40,945 nucleotides of DNA from Deltaproteobacteria bacterium (GTDB lineage: Bacteria > Desulfobacterota > Syntrophia > Syntrophales > UBA2192): assembly GCA_012728915.1 (NCBI GenBank), contig JAAYEC010000048.1, forward strand, positions 1-40,945. Direction: 5' to 3'. Shown piece by piece: positions 7,910 through 16,058 of this stretch. The position numbers were made by a program, and so were the translations under genes. How positions within the stretch are numbered: the first letter of the stretch is position 1; the number at the start of each line of letters is the position of its first letter. The notes below the pieces were generated by a model. It made no database searches, was not told the DNA's origin, and was given only the letters and a program-made list of their open reading frames with translations.

Positions 7910-9301
7910 CTAGGACGACTTGCCGCTCCTGCGGGTCGTGCGCTTCTTCAGGGCGTTTTCGGCAACCTTCTGTCCCGTGATGTTCTCCAGGGTCTCCACG
8001 GCCCCGACGAGCTCGCCCCGCGAATCCCGGATGACCGCCGCGGTGAACCGCAGCCAGTGTCCGCCTTTGCCGACATCCGGCAAGAAGTCGGTCGCCTCGT
8101 AGGCCTCCTCGATGAGGTCGGACTTGCGGTATTTCCCCGAGTACCACTTGGCCACCTTGTCCGTCGCGCCATCCACGAGCAGGTCGGCCATGCACGGCCT
8201 CTCCTTCCCGTAGAAGGCCCGCCACTGCTGGTTGGTCCCGACCATGTCCACGGCCTTCAGCCCGGTGAGTTTCTCCAGGGCCCGGTTCCAGTAGAGGATC
8301 CGGTGGTCCCTGCCGATCACGAAGGCGGGGATAGAGAACCCCTGGACGATGCTGTGGAGCCTCTTCTCGTTCTCGAGGCACTGCTGCTCCGACTCCTTGC
8401 GTTCCGTGATGTCCTCGAGGGTCTCGATAGCGCCGACCAGGGCGCCGCGGGAGCTCCGGATGGGGGACACGGTGAATCTCAGCCACCGGCCCTTCTTCCC
8501 GAGATCGGGGAAGAAGCCCTCGGCTTCGTAGGTGTCCTCGAGGAGCTTCGACTTCGCGACCCCGCCGTACCACTCGGGGATCGTCTCGAGGGACTGGTCG
8601 ACGAGCAGGTCCGCCATGCAGGGGCGTTCCTTGGCGTAGAAGGCCCGCCAGTGACGGTTGGTGCCGATCATCTCCTCTGCCGGGATTCGGCTGAGTTGCT
8701 CCAGGGCACGGTTCCAGTAGAGCACCTTGTGGTCCAGCCCGATCACGAAGGTCGGGATGGGCGAGCCCTCGATGATGCTGAAGAGCTGCTGCTCGCTTTC
8801 GCGGCGCGCCAGTTCCGCGACCTTGCGCTCCGTGATGTCCTCGAGGGTTTCGATGGCGCCGATGATCTCGCCGCGGGTATCCCGGATCGCCGCGGCCGTG
8901 AAGCGCAGCCAGACGCCCTTTTCCCCTAGGGCGGGGAAGAAGTCGGTCGCCTCGAAGGCCTCCTCGAGCAGCTCGGACGTCTCATACTTGCCCTCGTACC
9001 ACTTCGGGATCCGATCGGCCGCGCCGTCGACGAGCAGGTCCGCCATGCAGGGCCTCGGCTCCGCGTAGAATGCCCTCCAGTGCTGGTCGGTCCCCACCAC
9101 TTCGCTCATCGGGATCTTGCTCAGGCGCTCGAGGGCCCGGTTCCAGTAGAGGATGCGGTGGTCCTTCCCGATGACGAAAGCGGGGATGGAAAAGCCCTGG
9201 ACGATGTTGTGCAGCAGGTAAGCGGATTCACGGGGGTCGCTCGTGAGCTCCCCCCGGCTGCCCCTGCCGGCGTCCTTTTTCCCGACCGTTTTCTTGCTCA
9301 T
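7910..9301 (-). CDS. Triple PAS-domain protein without output domain
   Basis: 463 residues made of three tandem PAS/PAC repeats, at roughly 27-160, 172-302 and 313-445. Each carries an IxxLDH-like start, ILYWNRALE, an invariant RPCMADLLVD (Cys85, Cys228, Cys370), WLRFT and a closing GAIETLEDITERK-type PAC motif. Repeats 1 and 3 are more alike than either is to repeat 2, suggesting a stepwise duplication. There is no transmembrane segment, kinase, GGDEF, HTH or receiver; a basic tail (KKRTTRRSGKSS) ends the chain. The ribosome site AAAGGAGG is strong. It probably senses a small ligand or redox state and passes the signal by protein contact, perhaps with the downstream RsbRD-N protein. Confidence 0.85.
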   Translation of the reverse strand: MSKKTVGKKDAGRGSRGELTSDPRESAYLLHNIVQGFSIPAFVIGKDHRILYWNRALERLSKIPMSEVVGTDQHWRAFYAEPRPCMADLLVDGAADRIPKWYEGKYETSELLEEAFEATDFFPALGEKGVWLRFTAAAIRDTRGEIIGAIETLEDITERKVAELARRESEQQLFSIIEGSPIPTFVIGLDHKVLYWNRALEQLSRIPAEEMIGTNRHWRAFYAKERPCMADLLVDQSLETIPEWYGGVAKSKLLEDTYEAEGFFPDLGKKGRWLRFTVSPIRSSRGALVGAIETLEDITERKESEQQCLENEKRLHSIVQGFSIPAFVIGRDHRILYWNRALEKLTGLKAVDMVGTNQQWRAFYGKERPCMADLLVDGATDKVAKWYSGKYRKSDLIEEAYEATDFLPDVGKGGHWLRFTAAVIRDSRGELVGAVETLENITGQKVAENALKKRTTRRSGKSS

Positions 9302-9602
9302 GGTAAAACCCTCCTTTCGTGAAAAGCCCGCCTGGTCGCCCGGCCGGGGCCGGATCTCCCGCTCTGGCGGTCCGCTGACGCGTTACCCTCGCCTCGACGT
9401 GCCTGCCGCGGCAGGCCCCGGTTCCTCCCTCCCCCCCGGCATCGCCGGGATGGGGAGGGCGGCCACGGGGGAAGCCCTGGTTGAAGAATGCGGGAAATCC
9501 GGGGGAAAGGCAATATGAGTAGATAATGAGTAAAACGGTAGGTACTTCCTAATGCTGCGGTCCCTGAAGGCGGAGCGGAGGATGGCCCCCGCCGGGGACG
9601 GG
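9302..9602. other. Gene-free gap upstream of the triple-PAS gene
   Basis: GC-rich, with one AT-rich stretch at 9511-9536 that contains a direct repeat of ATGAGTA (9515-9521 and 9526-9532, 11 bases apart, about one helical turn). This spacing suits an operator or activator half-site pair, but I could not place a clear -10/-35 next to it. Confidence 0.35.
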
Positions 9603-9929
9603 CTACTTGTGAAAGCTGCTGATGTCGAAGTAGTAGCGCAGGCGGGCCCCGTCGCTCGTGAGAATGACGAAGATCTCGTAGCTGCGAGCCCCGCGGTGCA
9701 GGATCTCCTGGGATTCGATGAACCAGTCCAGGCTGCGGAAGCCATGCAGGCTGGAGATGTAGCCGTACTGGTCGGCCAGCCCCTTTCGCCGGTCCCGGGC
9801 ATGGATCACGACGGCGTGCTCCATGTCGATGCCGTCGCCGCCCGACCATTCCTCGGCCATTTCCATCGAAACGGCCTTGCTGATGCCCCTGCGGGGCCTT
9901 TTCTGCATGATGGCATCCAGAAATCCCAT
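9603..9929 (-). CDS. Small conserved-looking protein of unknown function
   Basis: 108 residues starting MGFLDAIMQKRPRRG. The chain has an acidic and amphipathic N-terminal part, then a mixed alpha/beta pattern (YEIFVILTSDGARLRYYFDIS) suggesting a small globular cytoplasmic protein. I chose the ATG at 9929 because GAGGGTGG lies about six bases upstream; a GTG three codons earlier is the alternative. No signal peptide, no cysteines and no motif I can name. It stands alone, with the PA2779-like gene upstream on the same strand. Confidence 0.6.
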   Translation of the reverse strand: MGFLDAIMQKRPRRGISKAVSMEMAEEWSGGDGIDMEHAVVIHARDRRKGLADQYGYISSLHGFRSLDWFIESQEILHRGARSYEIFVILTSDGARLRYYFDISSFHK

Positions 9930-10017
9930 GATGACCACCCTCGAACGGATTCAGTGCCCGATCATCTGCAAGACATGTGCCCCGGGGGCGGGCGATTGAG
10001 GAACCCGGGCGGATCGC

Positions 10018-10413
10018 CTACCGGATGACGATCTTCTTGTTCTGGAGGTAGAGGATCAGGAGAACCAGCAGGATGATGACGAGCACCGCGACGACGACAC
10101 CGCCGCCGTCTCCCCCGGCCAGCACCCGATCCGAGGCCCGGGCCATGAGGTGGATCTGCTCGTCGGACATCGCCTGCAGGCGCTCGCGGGCCTCCGCCGG
10201 CGAGAGCCCGTGCGCCTCGAGGCCCGCCCTCACGACCTCGGTCTCGAGTGCGCGCTGGATCCGGCTCAGTTCCTCGCAGCGGGGCTTTCCCGGATCGGAG
10301 GGAGCCGAGGCGAGGCCCCCCACCATCCCCGCCAGGGCGGGCGACGTCAGGAAGGCTGTCAGGTAACAGACGAACGCAACGGCAAGCATGGGGCGTCTCA
10401 GTCTCGAAAGCAC
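10018..10413 (-). CDS. PA2779-family exported small membrane protein
   Basis: 131 residues beginning at a GTG (10413) that follows GGGAGG by seven bases. It has an N-terminal signal peptide or membrane segment (residues about 8-28, ending SPALAG), a helical middle with the SPAEARERLQAMSDEQI motif, a Gly-rich hinge and a very hydrophobic C-terminal segment (VVVAVLVIILLVLLILYL) followed by a basic end. This two-ended membrane layout and the L-T/S-P-x-E-A-x-x-R-L motif are those of PA2779 family proteins, whose function is unknown. Its start overlaps the end of the upstream repeat-domain gene by 16 bases, implying translational coupling. Confidence 0.75.
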   Translation of the reverse strand: MLSRLRRPMLAVAFVCYLTAFLTSPALAGMVGGLASAPSDPGKPRCEELSRIQRALETEVVRAGLEAHGLSPAEARERLQAMSDEQIHLMARASDRVLAGGDGGGVVVAVLVIILLVLLILYLQNKKIVIR

Positions 10414-10724
10414 GGTTTTTCCTCCCTGTCCCGTCCGGCGGAGCGCCGGTCCTTTTTCCTGAACGTGGCGCGGATCGTGTGATCCTCCGTGACGTCCGTG
10501 AACATGTACAGGCTCACGGGCCCGATCGAGACGCCGTCCACTTCGACATCGCCGATCGCGTAGCCTTCCCGGGGCCGGATAACGAACATCCGGCTCCGGC
10601 CGTACCCGACGGACTGCCGGGACGAGGGCGTGATGACGCCCCCCTGCCCGGAGGCGGCTGTGATGGTGATTTCGGATCCCGGCGGCTCCTCGCCGCAGGG
10701 CCATGGGATCTTCGTTGCCCGCAT
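10398..10724 (-). CDS. Free-standing InlB-like beta repeat domain protein
   Basis: 108 residues. The core (GGVITPSS, then a beta-rich stretch with VRPREGYAIGDVEVDGVSIGPVS, then an ATFRKK end) is a bacterial repeat domain of the kind that closes the neighbouring exported FN3/BACON protein, where GGSISPSG, VKVNGVSVGAV and ATFKRK occupy the same places. Here the domain stands alone without a signal peptide. ATG at 10724 has GGAAGGA five bases upstream. The C-terminal tail (DRRSAGRDREEKPCFRD) overlaps the next gene. It may be a decayed or detached duplicate of the exported protein's last domain, or a real cytoplasmic protein; I cannot decide. Confidence 0.6.
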   Translation of the reverse strand: MRATKIPWPCGEEPPGSEITITAASGQGGVITPSSRQSVGYGRSRMFVIRPREGYAIGDVEVDGVSIGPVSLYMFTDVTEDHTIRATFRKKDRRSAGRDREEKPCFRD

Positions 10725-10840
10725 GGCATTCCTTCCCGGTCCGGCCGTACTGCCGGGGGGTGCGAAGGGACATCCTCCCTGGGGAATAGAGGGGGCATAA
10801 AACAAAAATTCCCCAGGGAGGGATCCGTATCAGGACGGTT

Positions 10841-11665
10841 CTAGAACTTCCGTTTGAACGTAGCGCTGATTGTCTGGTTGTCCCTGACGCCGGAGAAGGT
10901 GTACGACCTGACCGCCCCCACGGAGACGCCGTTCACCTTGACGTCGTAGATCCTGTAAAGCCAGCCGGGCCTCACGGTGAACGTCTTGCTCGACCCGATG
11001 GCCACTGCAACCGAACCGGAGGGCGAGATGCTGCCGCCGGTCCCGGCCGAGCTCGTGATGGTTGCCTTTGCCGATGCGGCCTGCTGGCTCACCGCAAGGC
11101 TGCTGCCGGCGATCGTGATGCGCGCCGATCTGGCCGCGGCGGCCGTGTTGGCGGTCACGGAATAACCGACCGTCCCCGTCCCGGAGCCGCTCGCGCCCGC
11201 CGTCACGGTCAGCCAGGAGGCGGTGCTCGACGCGCTCCAGGGGCAACCCGCCTGGGTGGTGACCGTCACTCTTCCCGTCCCCCCGGAGGCGGCGAAGGAC
11301 TGGCTCGCGGGCGATATCGTGTAGGAACAGGCCGTGGCCGGCGCCGTGTAGGAGACTTCACTGGAGTACGCGCTCTCCTTGCCCGAAACGTCATAGGCCT
11401 TGCAGGCGAAGTAATACTTCCGCCCCGCCTCGAGGCCGCTGATGCTGACGCTGGTCCAGTTGCCCACATCGACCGTGCTGGGGTAGCTCCCGCTGGCCGT
11501 CCCGTAGCCGACCCTGTAGCCCGCCACGGTTGCTTCCCTGTTGGCGTCCCAGGCGAGCGTCACGTCGGCCGCAAGGGCCTGTCGGGCAAACCCGGTCAGG
11601 ATCAACAGGAAAAAAAAGGACAAAAAAAGTCTTTTTCGGAAGACGAGTCGCCTCGCAAGGCCCAT
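10841..11665 (-). CDS. Exported FN3 / BACON / beta-repeat protein
   Basis: 274 residues. A basic N-terminus and a long hydrophobic core (FLSFFFLLILTGFA) end at a signal-peptidase-like ARQALAA site. Next come a fibronectin type III domain (VTLAWDANREATVAGYRVGY, about 33-110), a BACON-like domain with CSYTISPASQSF and CPWSASSTASWLTV (about 115-200), and a C-terminal InlB-like beta repeat (about 205-274). BACON domains are linked to carbohydrate or surface binding. The ATG at 11665 was chosen because the signal peptide starts there and GGAG lies upstream. It is probably a cell-surface or periplasmic adhesin-like protein. Two further genes follow on the same strand. Confidence 0.8.
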   Translation of the reverse strand: MGLARRLVFRKRLFLSFFFLLILTGFARQALAADVTLAWDANREATVAGYRVGYGTASGSYPSTVDVGNWTSVSISGLEAGRKYYFACKAYDVSGKESAYSSEVSYTAPATACSYTISPASQSFAASGGTGRVTVTTQAGCPWSASSTASWLTVTAGASGSGTGTVGYSVTANTAAAARSARITIAGSSLAVSQQAASAKATITSSAGTGGSISPSGSVAVAIGSSKTFTVRPGWLYRIYDVKVNGVSVGAVRSYTFSGVRDNQTISATFKRKF

Positions 11666-12019
11666 GTGCCGCTCCGTAATGCCTGCCGGCAGAGATCGGG
11701 CAGGTGAACTGCCTGCGCGGAGCCTATAGGCAACGAGCATACCACCCGAAGCGGAAATAATTCATGTTCTTGATATAATTGATTATCTGGATAGTTCCGG
11801 CAAGCTGGAGACCCTTGGGAATGCGGGTCTTGTTGCAGGGAGGATCCTACGCAACCCGGGGCGATATTCTGAAATAATCCCTGAAATCAGCTGGTTGCTG
11901 TGTATGGTTTTCCCTCCATGCACCTCGACGGACGGGAATCGGAGGGGCCGTGCGCATCTGGCCGGACGATCGCCCCCGGGAGCGGGGCCGATGGAGACGG
12001 GGATGGGGGTGTACGAACG
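11666..12019. other. Gene-free gap between same-strand genes
   Basis: No coding frame. The block 11752-11790 is AT-rich and holds a perfect TATAAT on the plus strand (11774-11779) without a matching -35; it is more likely part of the promoter region for the minus-strand exported protein. Confidence 0.4.
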
Positions 12020-12385
12020 CTACAGCGCTGCGGATGAATCCGTCTGAAAGAGGCCCTGCATGGCCCTGAGCAGATCCTGGAAGGGGACCGGCTTGCGGAA
12101 GAACAGGTGGGCGCCGGATTTTTCGAACTCGTTCACGTTGACCTGGCCGGTCATCCCGATGATTCGGATGTGAGGGTACCCTGTCCTGATTGCCTCGCAG
12201 AGCTCGAAGCCCGACATCCCCGGCATGACCGCATCGGTGATGACGACGTCGTAAGGGGCGCTCTCCAGGCGGCGAAGGGCCGCGAGACCGTTTTCAGCCG
12301 TGTCCGTCTCGTGGCCTGCCCGCAGCAGGTAGAGTCTCAGGATCTCCGTCATGAAGGGGTCATCGTCTACAACCAGGACTCTCAT
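12020..12385 (-). CDS. Single-domain response regulator (CheY-like receiver)
   Basis: 121 residues with all receiver landmarks: the acidic triad DDD (7-9), phospho-acceptor Asp51 in VVITDAVMPG, Thr79 in GMTG and Lys98 in FRKPV. There is no output domain. The ribosome site (GGTGGT) is weak. It is followed at a distance by no kinase of its own; the nearest histidine kinase is about 2.5 kb upstream on the same strand, with the NtrC-type regulator in between. It might be a phosphate sink or relay in that system, or a target of the CheX-like protein at 6-7 kb. Confidence 0.9.
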   Translation of the reverse strand: MRVLVVDDDPFMTEILRLYLLRAGHETDTAENGLAALRRLESAPYDVVITDAVMPGMSGFELCEAIRTGYPHIRIIGMTGQVNVNEFEKSGAHLFFRKPVPFQDLLRAMQGLFQTDSSAAL

Positions 12386-12568
12386 CAGCGACCACCGTAA
12401 TTTCAGACGAGGGTTTCTAGAGCAAGGCCCGTACCATCCGGTCCTGACTTTCCAACTCCTTGAATACGCTTATCTTGTCATGCGAGCCGAGGCGGGCGCC
12501 CCTGTCTGCCGACGCTTTCCTTGCAGGGTTTTCCCTTCAAAGCGCCTGACAAAGCGATGCACCGCCCC

Positions 12569-13927
12569 TCAGTCCTTTCGGAAGTCCAGTGGATCGATCC
12601 GGTATTTCTCCAGCAGCTCGTAGAGATCGGCCCGGTACTTGCCGGCCAGCTTGGAGGCCCGGCTGACGTTCCCCCGGCTGATCTTCATGAGCTGGACCAG
12701 GTAGTTCTTCTCGAAATCCTGCTTGCTTTCCTTCAGGGGCTTGAACGCCTGCTTTGCGTCCGGCTGTCCCGGGACGATGATGAGATCCTCGGGGATCACG
12801 TTTTCCGTCGACATGACCACGGCGCACTCGATCATGTTCTCGAGCTCCCGGACGTTGCCGGGCCAGGCATAGATCATGAGTTTCTGCATGGCGCCCGCCG
12901 AGAGGCGCTTGACGGGTTTTTCGAGCTTCTGGGCCACCTTGCCCAGGAAGTGCTCCGCGAGCACCGGGATGTCCTCCTTGCGCTCCCGCAGGGGCGGCAC
13001 CCTGATCGGCACGACATGGACGCGGTAAAAGAGGTCATTGCGGAAGGTCCCTTTCTCGACCTCCTGGACGATCTCCTTGTTCGACGCCGAGACGATCCGG
13101 ACGTCCACCTTCACCGTCCTGTGGGCACCCAGGGGGTAGAACTCCTTTTCCTCGAGGGCCTTGAGGAGCTTTCCCTGCATGGCCAGGGGGATCTCGGAGA
13201 TCTCGTCGAGGAAGATGATGCCCTTGTCGGCCTGAACGAAGAGCCCCTTTTTGCTCGCCACGGCGCCCGTGAAGGCCCCCTTCTCGAACCCGAAGAGCTC
13301 GCTCTCCAGCAGGGTGGCGGGAATCGCCGCGCAGTTGATGCCGACGAAGGGCTGCTCCCTGCGCTTGCTGAGCCTGTGCAGGGCGCGGGCCACCATCCCC
13401 TTGCCCGTGCCGCTCTCGCCGCTGATGAAGACGTTGGAATCCGTCTCGGCGGCAAGCGCCACGGCGTCGAGGACCCGCCTCATGGCCTCGCTGCGCGCGA
13501 TGATGCTCGACCCCTCCAGGTCCGCGCGCATCATGTGCCTCAACCGCTTCACCTCCCGGGACAGGCTTGACTTCTCGATCGCGTTGCGGATCTGGACGAG
13601 CAGCTCGCGGTAGTCGAAGGGCTTGGTGAGATAGCTGTACGCCCCCTCCTTCATGGCCTCGACGGCGCTCTCGATGGTCCCGTAGGCCGTGAGGATGATC
13701 ACCGGCAGGTCGGGGTCGATGTCCCGGATGCTCTTCATCAGCTCGATGCCGCTGCCCTCCGCGAGCCTCAGGTCGAACAGGGCGATATCGTAGGTCTCCT
13801 CCTCGAGCCTCTTCTTCGCTTCGCCGGCCTCGGAAGCCGCCGTCACGGAGAAGCGCTCCGATTCCAGGCGCATCTGCAGCACCTTCAGAACACTCACGTC
13901 GTCATCGACGATCAGGATTCGTTGCAT
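12569..13927 (-). CDS. NtrC-family sigma-54 response regulator (GlrR/QseF-like)
   Basis: 452 residues in three domains: receiver (1-120; Asp52, Lys102), AAA+ sigma-54 activator (about 140-375; Walker A GESGTGKG 170-177, GAFTGA loop 217-222, Walker B IIFLDEI) and a C-terminal Fis-type helix-turn-helix (about 410-450, SRGNVSRASKLAGKYRADLY). The intact GAFTGA means it should contact sigma-54 and open promoters. It is the last gene of a kinase / lipoprotein / regulator run on the minus strand, the same order as QseE-QseG-QseF in enterobacteria. The gap to the upstream lipoprotein stop is about 10 bases. Target promoters cannot be named from this window. Confidence 0.93.
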   Translation of the reverse strand: MQRILIVDDDVSVLKVLQMRLESERFSVTAASEAGEAKKRLEEETYDIALFDLRLAEGSGIELMKSIRDIDPDLPVIILTAYGTIESAVEAMKEGAYSYLTKPFDYRELLVQIRNAIEKSSLSREVKRLRHMMRADLEGSSIIARSEAMRRVLDAVALAAETDSNVFISGESGTGKGMVARALHRLSKRREQPFVGINCAAIPATLLESELFGFEKGAFTGAVASKKGLFVQADKGIIFLDEISEIPLAMQGKLLKALEEKEFYPLGAHRTVKVDVRIVSASNKEIVQEVEKGTFRNDLFYRVHVVPIRVPPLRERKEDIPVLAEHFLGKVAQKLEKPVKRLSAGAMQKLMIYAWPGNVRELENMIECAVVMSTENVIPEDLIIVPGQPDAKQAFKPLKESKQDFEKNYLVQLMKISRGNVSRASKLAGKYRADLYELLEKYRIDPLDFRKD

Positions 13928-13936
13928 GGCGGATCC

Positions 13937-14476
13937 TCACTTGCGCGGCGGCGTCTGTCGCCGCTTCTCTTCCCGGCTCCGGTCGATTTCCTTCATCTGT
14001 TCGATCTGTTTCTGCAGGGCATCGAGCTGTCTCTCGAGAGCGTCGACCTGCCTCTTCAGGGCCGGCGCCCCCCGGTCGCGGTTCGCGAGATCCTTCTCCC
14101 GGCCCGCCAGATCGACGAGGACCGCGATGAAGGCGTCTGTCGGCACGCGGTACGCGCTCCCGGGATACTCGGCGACGAGTTGCCGGAAGCTCTCCAGGGC
14201 CTTCCCGTAGTCTTTCTTCGGGTTGCGGGGGTGGGCCTGGATGCAGCCGATCTTGAAGAGGCCCTCGTCGGCCGCCCTCGGGTAGAGGCGGCCGATCTCG
14301 CGGTACCGGTCGATCGCGGCCTCGTAATGACCGGCCGCCATCTGCTGGTCCGCCTGCCAGTAGTCGGGCGTCGAGATCACTCCCTGGAAGCCGGCGCACC
14401 CGGAGACGCCGGTCAGGATCAGGCAGGCAAGGAAAAAGTAAAGGTGCTTCCCTTGCCGAGTTCGCTTTGGGCCCAT
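13937..14476 (-). CDS. QseG-like outer-membrane lipoprotein
   Basis: 179 residues. A short basic N-terminus and hydrophobic segment lead to a lipobox (VSGC, Cys27). Residues about 35-120 contain TPR-like helix pairs (YWQADQQMAAGHYEAAIDRY, YGKALESFRQLVAEYP) and the C-terminal 50 residues are a charged coiled coil. The start at 14476 has GGAGGT five bases upstream and lies 58 bases inside the kinase gene, so the two are translationally coupled. Its place between a HAMP kinase and a GlrR-like regulator matches QseG/YfhG, a lipoprotein that modulates the kinase from the periplasmic side. Sequence-level homology to QseG itself is not proven here. Confidence 0.72.
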   Translation of the reverse strand: MGPKRTRQGKHLYFFLACLILTGVSGCAGFQGVISTPDYWQADQQMAAGHYEAAIDRYREIGRLYPRAADEGLFKIGCIQAHPRNPKKDYGKALESFRQLVAEYPGSAYRVPTDAFIAVLVDLAGREKDLANRDRGAPALKRQVDALERQLDALQKQIEQMKEIDRSREEKRRQTPPRK

Positions 14477-15879
14477 ACCCGACCTCCGTGGGCTTTGATG
14501 ATGTGCTTCACGATGGCAAGCCCGAGCCCCGTTCCCCGCACGGCGCCCTTGCCGTCGTCGACGCGCTTGAATTTCTCGAACACTTCCTTCAGCCCCGACT
14601 CGGGGATTCCGCGGCCTGTGTCGGAAACGGCCACCTCGACGAGTTTCTCGTCCCCGAGGTGCCGGGCGGCGACCGTGATGTGCCCGTCGTCGGGGGTGAA
14701 CTTGAGGGCATTGCTCAGCAGGTTCTCGACCACCACCTCGATCTTCTCGGCGTCCATTCGGATCAGGGGCAGGTCCGACGGGATGTCGAGTCTCATGTCG
14801 ATCCGCTTGCGCTGGGCGACGGGCGAGAATCGCTGCAGGTTCCGTTCCACGAGCGGCCTCAGGGGCGCTTCCTGCACCACCAGGGGCATGATGCCCGATT
14901 CCATCATCGAGAAATCGAGCAGCCGGGTGACGGACCGGATCAGGCGCTCGCAGCCTTCGCGGATGAGGGTCTGCAGCTCCCGCTGCTTTTCCGGCATCTG
15001 CGTGAAGAGCCCTTCCTCGAGCATGCTCGAGGCCTCCCGGATCGCGGTCAGCGGCGTACGCAACTCGTGGGAGAGATGGCTGATGTAATCGATCTTCATC
15101 TGGTCGAGCTCCCGGAGCCGGTCGCACATCGTGTTGAAGGCCGCGGCCAACTCCCGGATCTCCGGGGGCGAGCCGATGTCCAGCGGGTCTCCGAAGTCTC
15201 CCCGGGCGACGGCCTTCGTCTTCTCCCGCAGGCGGGAGATGGGGACGTTGATCGACTGCGTGTTCAGGATGGAGATGGCGATCATGAGCACCACCGCCAC
15301 GACGAGCGAGATCAGGATCGCATCGGCATTGCGCACCGAGAGGGCCTCGATCTCCCGGAGCTTTTCCTCGCGCGCATCGGAGGAGATCCTCGCCAACTCG
15401 CGCAGGTTCTGTCCCGTGTCCCCGACGATCAGGTCCTGCTCGATCCGGTACAGGGCGGCCTCGTCGGCGGGGATCCGGCCGCTTCCCACGCGGGCCGCCA
15501 TTTCGTCGAACAGCGCGCCGTACCGCACCAGGGACGCCCGAATGGCCTCCAGGAGGGCGCGCTCTTTTTCCGTGTCGGCCAGCGTCGCAAGCTCACTGAG
15601 CTTTCCGGCAAGCGCGGCCTCGATGTCCTTGAACTGTCTCAGGTATGTCTCGTCGCCGGCGACGAAGAACTTCCTTTCCGCCGCGTTGGCGTTGTAGAGG
15701 GTTTCCTGGCACTCCTCCGCGAGCTGGATCATCCGCGTGTCGTAGGAGGCCACGGCGCGGATGAGCCGGTTGAATTCGCTGAGGTTCCAGATGGTGTACA
15801 GGCCGGACAGCAGGACCACGACGATGATCAGGAGATAGCTGCTGATGAGCCTGAAGAGGATCGAAACGTTGAATGCCAC
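14419..15879 (-). CDS. HAMP sensor histidine kinase (GlrK/QseE-like)
   Basis: 486 residues from a GTG at 15879. Two membrane segments (about 7-29 and 188-206) bracket a 155-residue helical periplasmic domain containing AERKFFVAGDE, followed by HAMP (about 207-260), the H-box HLSHELRTPL (phospho-acceptor His271), an N-box (LLSNALKF), G1 (DTGRGIPE) and G2 (GTGLGLAI). All catalytic elements are intact. The open frame continues upstream for 54 codons but that part is not membrane-protein-like, and the GTG start puts the first membrane helix near the N-terminus; its ribosome site is weak, so the start is the least certain point. It heads the three-gene signalling run. Confidence 0.9.
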   Translation of the reverse strand: MAFNVSILFRLISSYLLIIVVVLLSGLYTIWNLSEFNRLIRAVASYDTRMIQLAEECQETLYNANAAERKFFVAGDETYLRQFKDIEAALAGKLSELATLADTEKERALLEAIRASLVRYGALFDEMAARVGSGRIPADEAALYRIEQDLIVGDTGQNLRELARISSDAREEKLREIEALSVRNADAILISLVVAVVLMIAISILNTQSINVPISRLREKTKAVARGDFGDPLDIGSPPEIRELAAAFNTMCDRLRELDQMKIDYISHLSHELRTPLTAIREASSMLEEGLFTQMPEKQRELQTLIREGCERLIRSVTRLLDFSMMESGIMPLVVQEAPLRPLVERNLQRFSPVAQRKRIDMRLDIPSDLPLIRMDAEKIEVVVENLLSNALKFTPDDGHITVAARHLGDEKLVEVAVSDTGRGIPESGLKEVFEKFKRVDDGKGAVRGTGLGLAIVKHIIKAHGGRVWAQSELGKGSTFTFSLPA

Positions 15880-15935
15880 CTGTGCGTCTTGCTCCGCGGA
15901 GATGCAGCAGCGGCCCCGACGGTCCGCCCTGGCCC

Positions 15936-15964
15936 TTGTTACCAGAAAAAGACGTTTTTTCCAA
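15936..15964 (-). promoter_or_regulatory. Possible promoter for the kinase operon
   Basis: On the minus strand TTGGAA (15959-15964), 17 bases, then TAACAA (15936-15941), about 57 bases ahead of the chosen GTG start. It lies in an A/T-rich patch between divergent genes. The -10 match is only partial. Confidence 0.35.
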
Positions 15965-16008
15965 TCTTTCTTGCGGGCCCCGCGCCGTGGCGTGCCGACG
16001 CCTTTTGC

Positions 16009-16037
16009 TTGCGTTGTGCGTCGCGGGACGGTATCCT
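16009..16037 (+). promoter_or_regulatory. Promoter for the phasin-like gene
   Basis: TTGCGT (16009-16014), a 17-base spacer, then TATCCT (16032-16037), followed 22 bases later by the ATG. The same TTGCGT-N17 layout occurs ahead of the gene at 33154. Confidence 0.45.
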
Positions 16038-16058
16038 GCAAGAAAAGGAGGAACCCAC

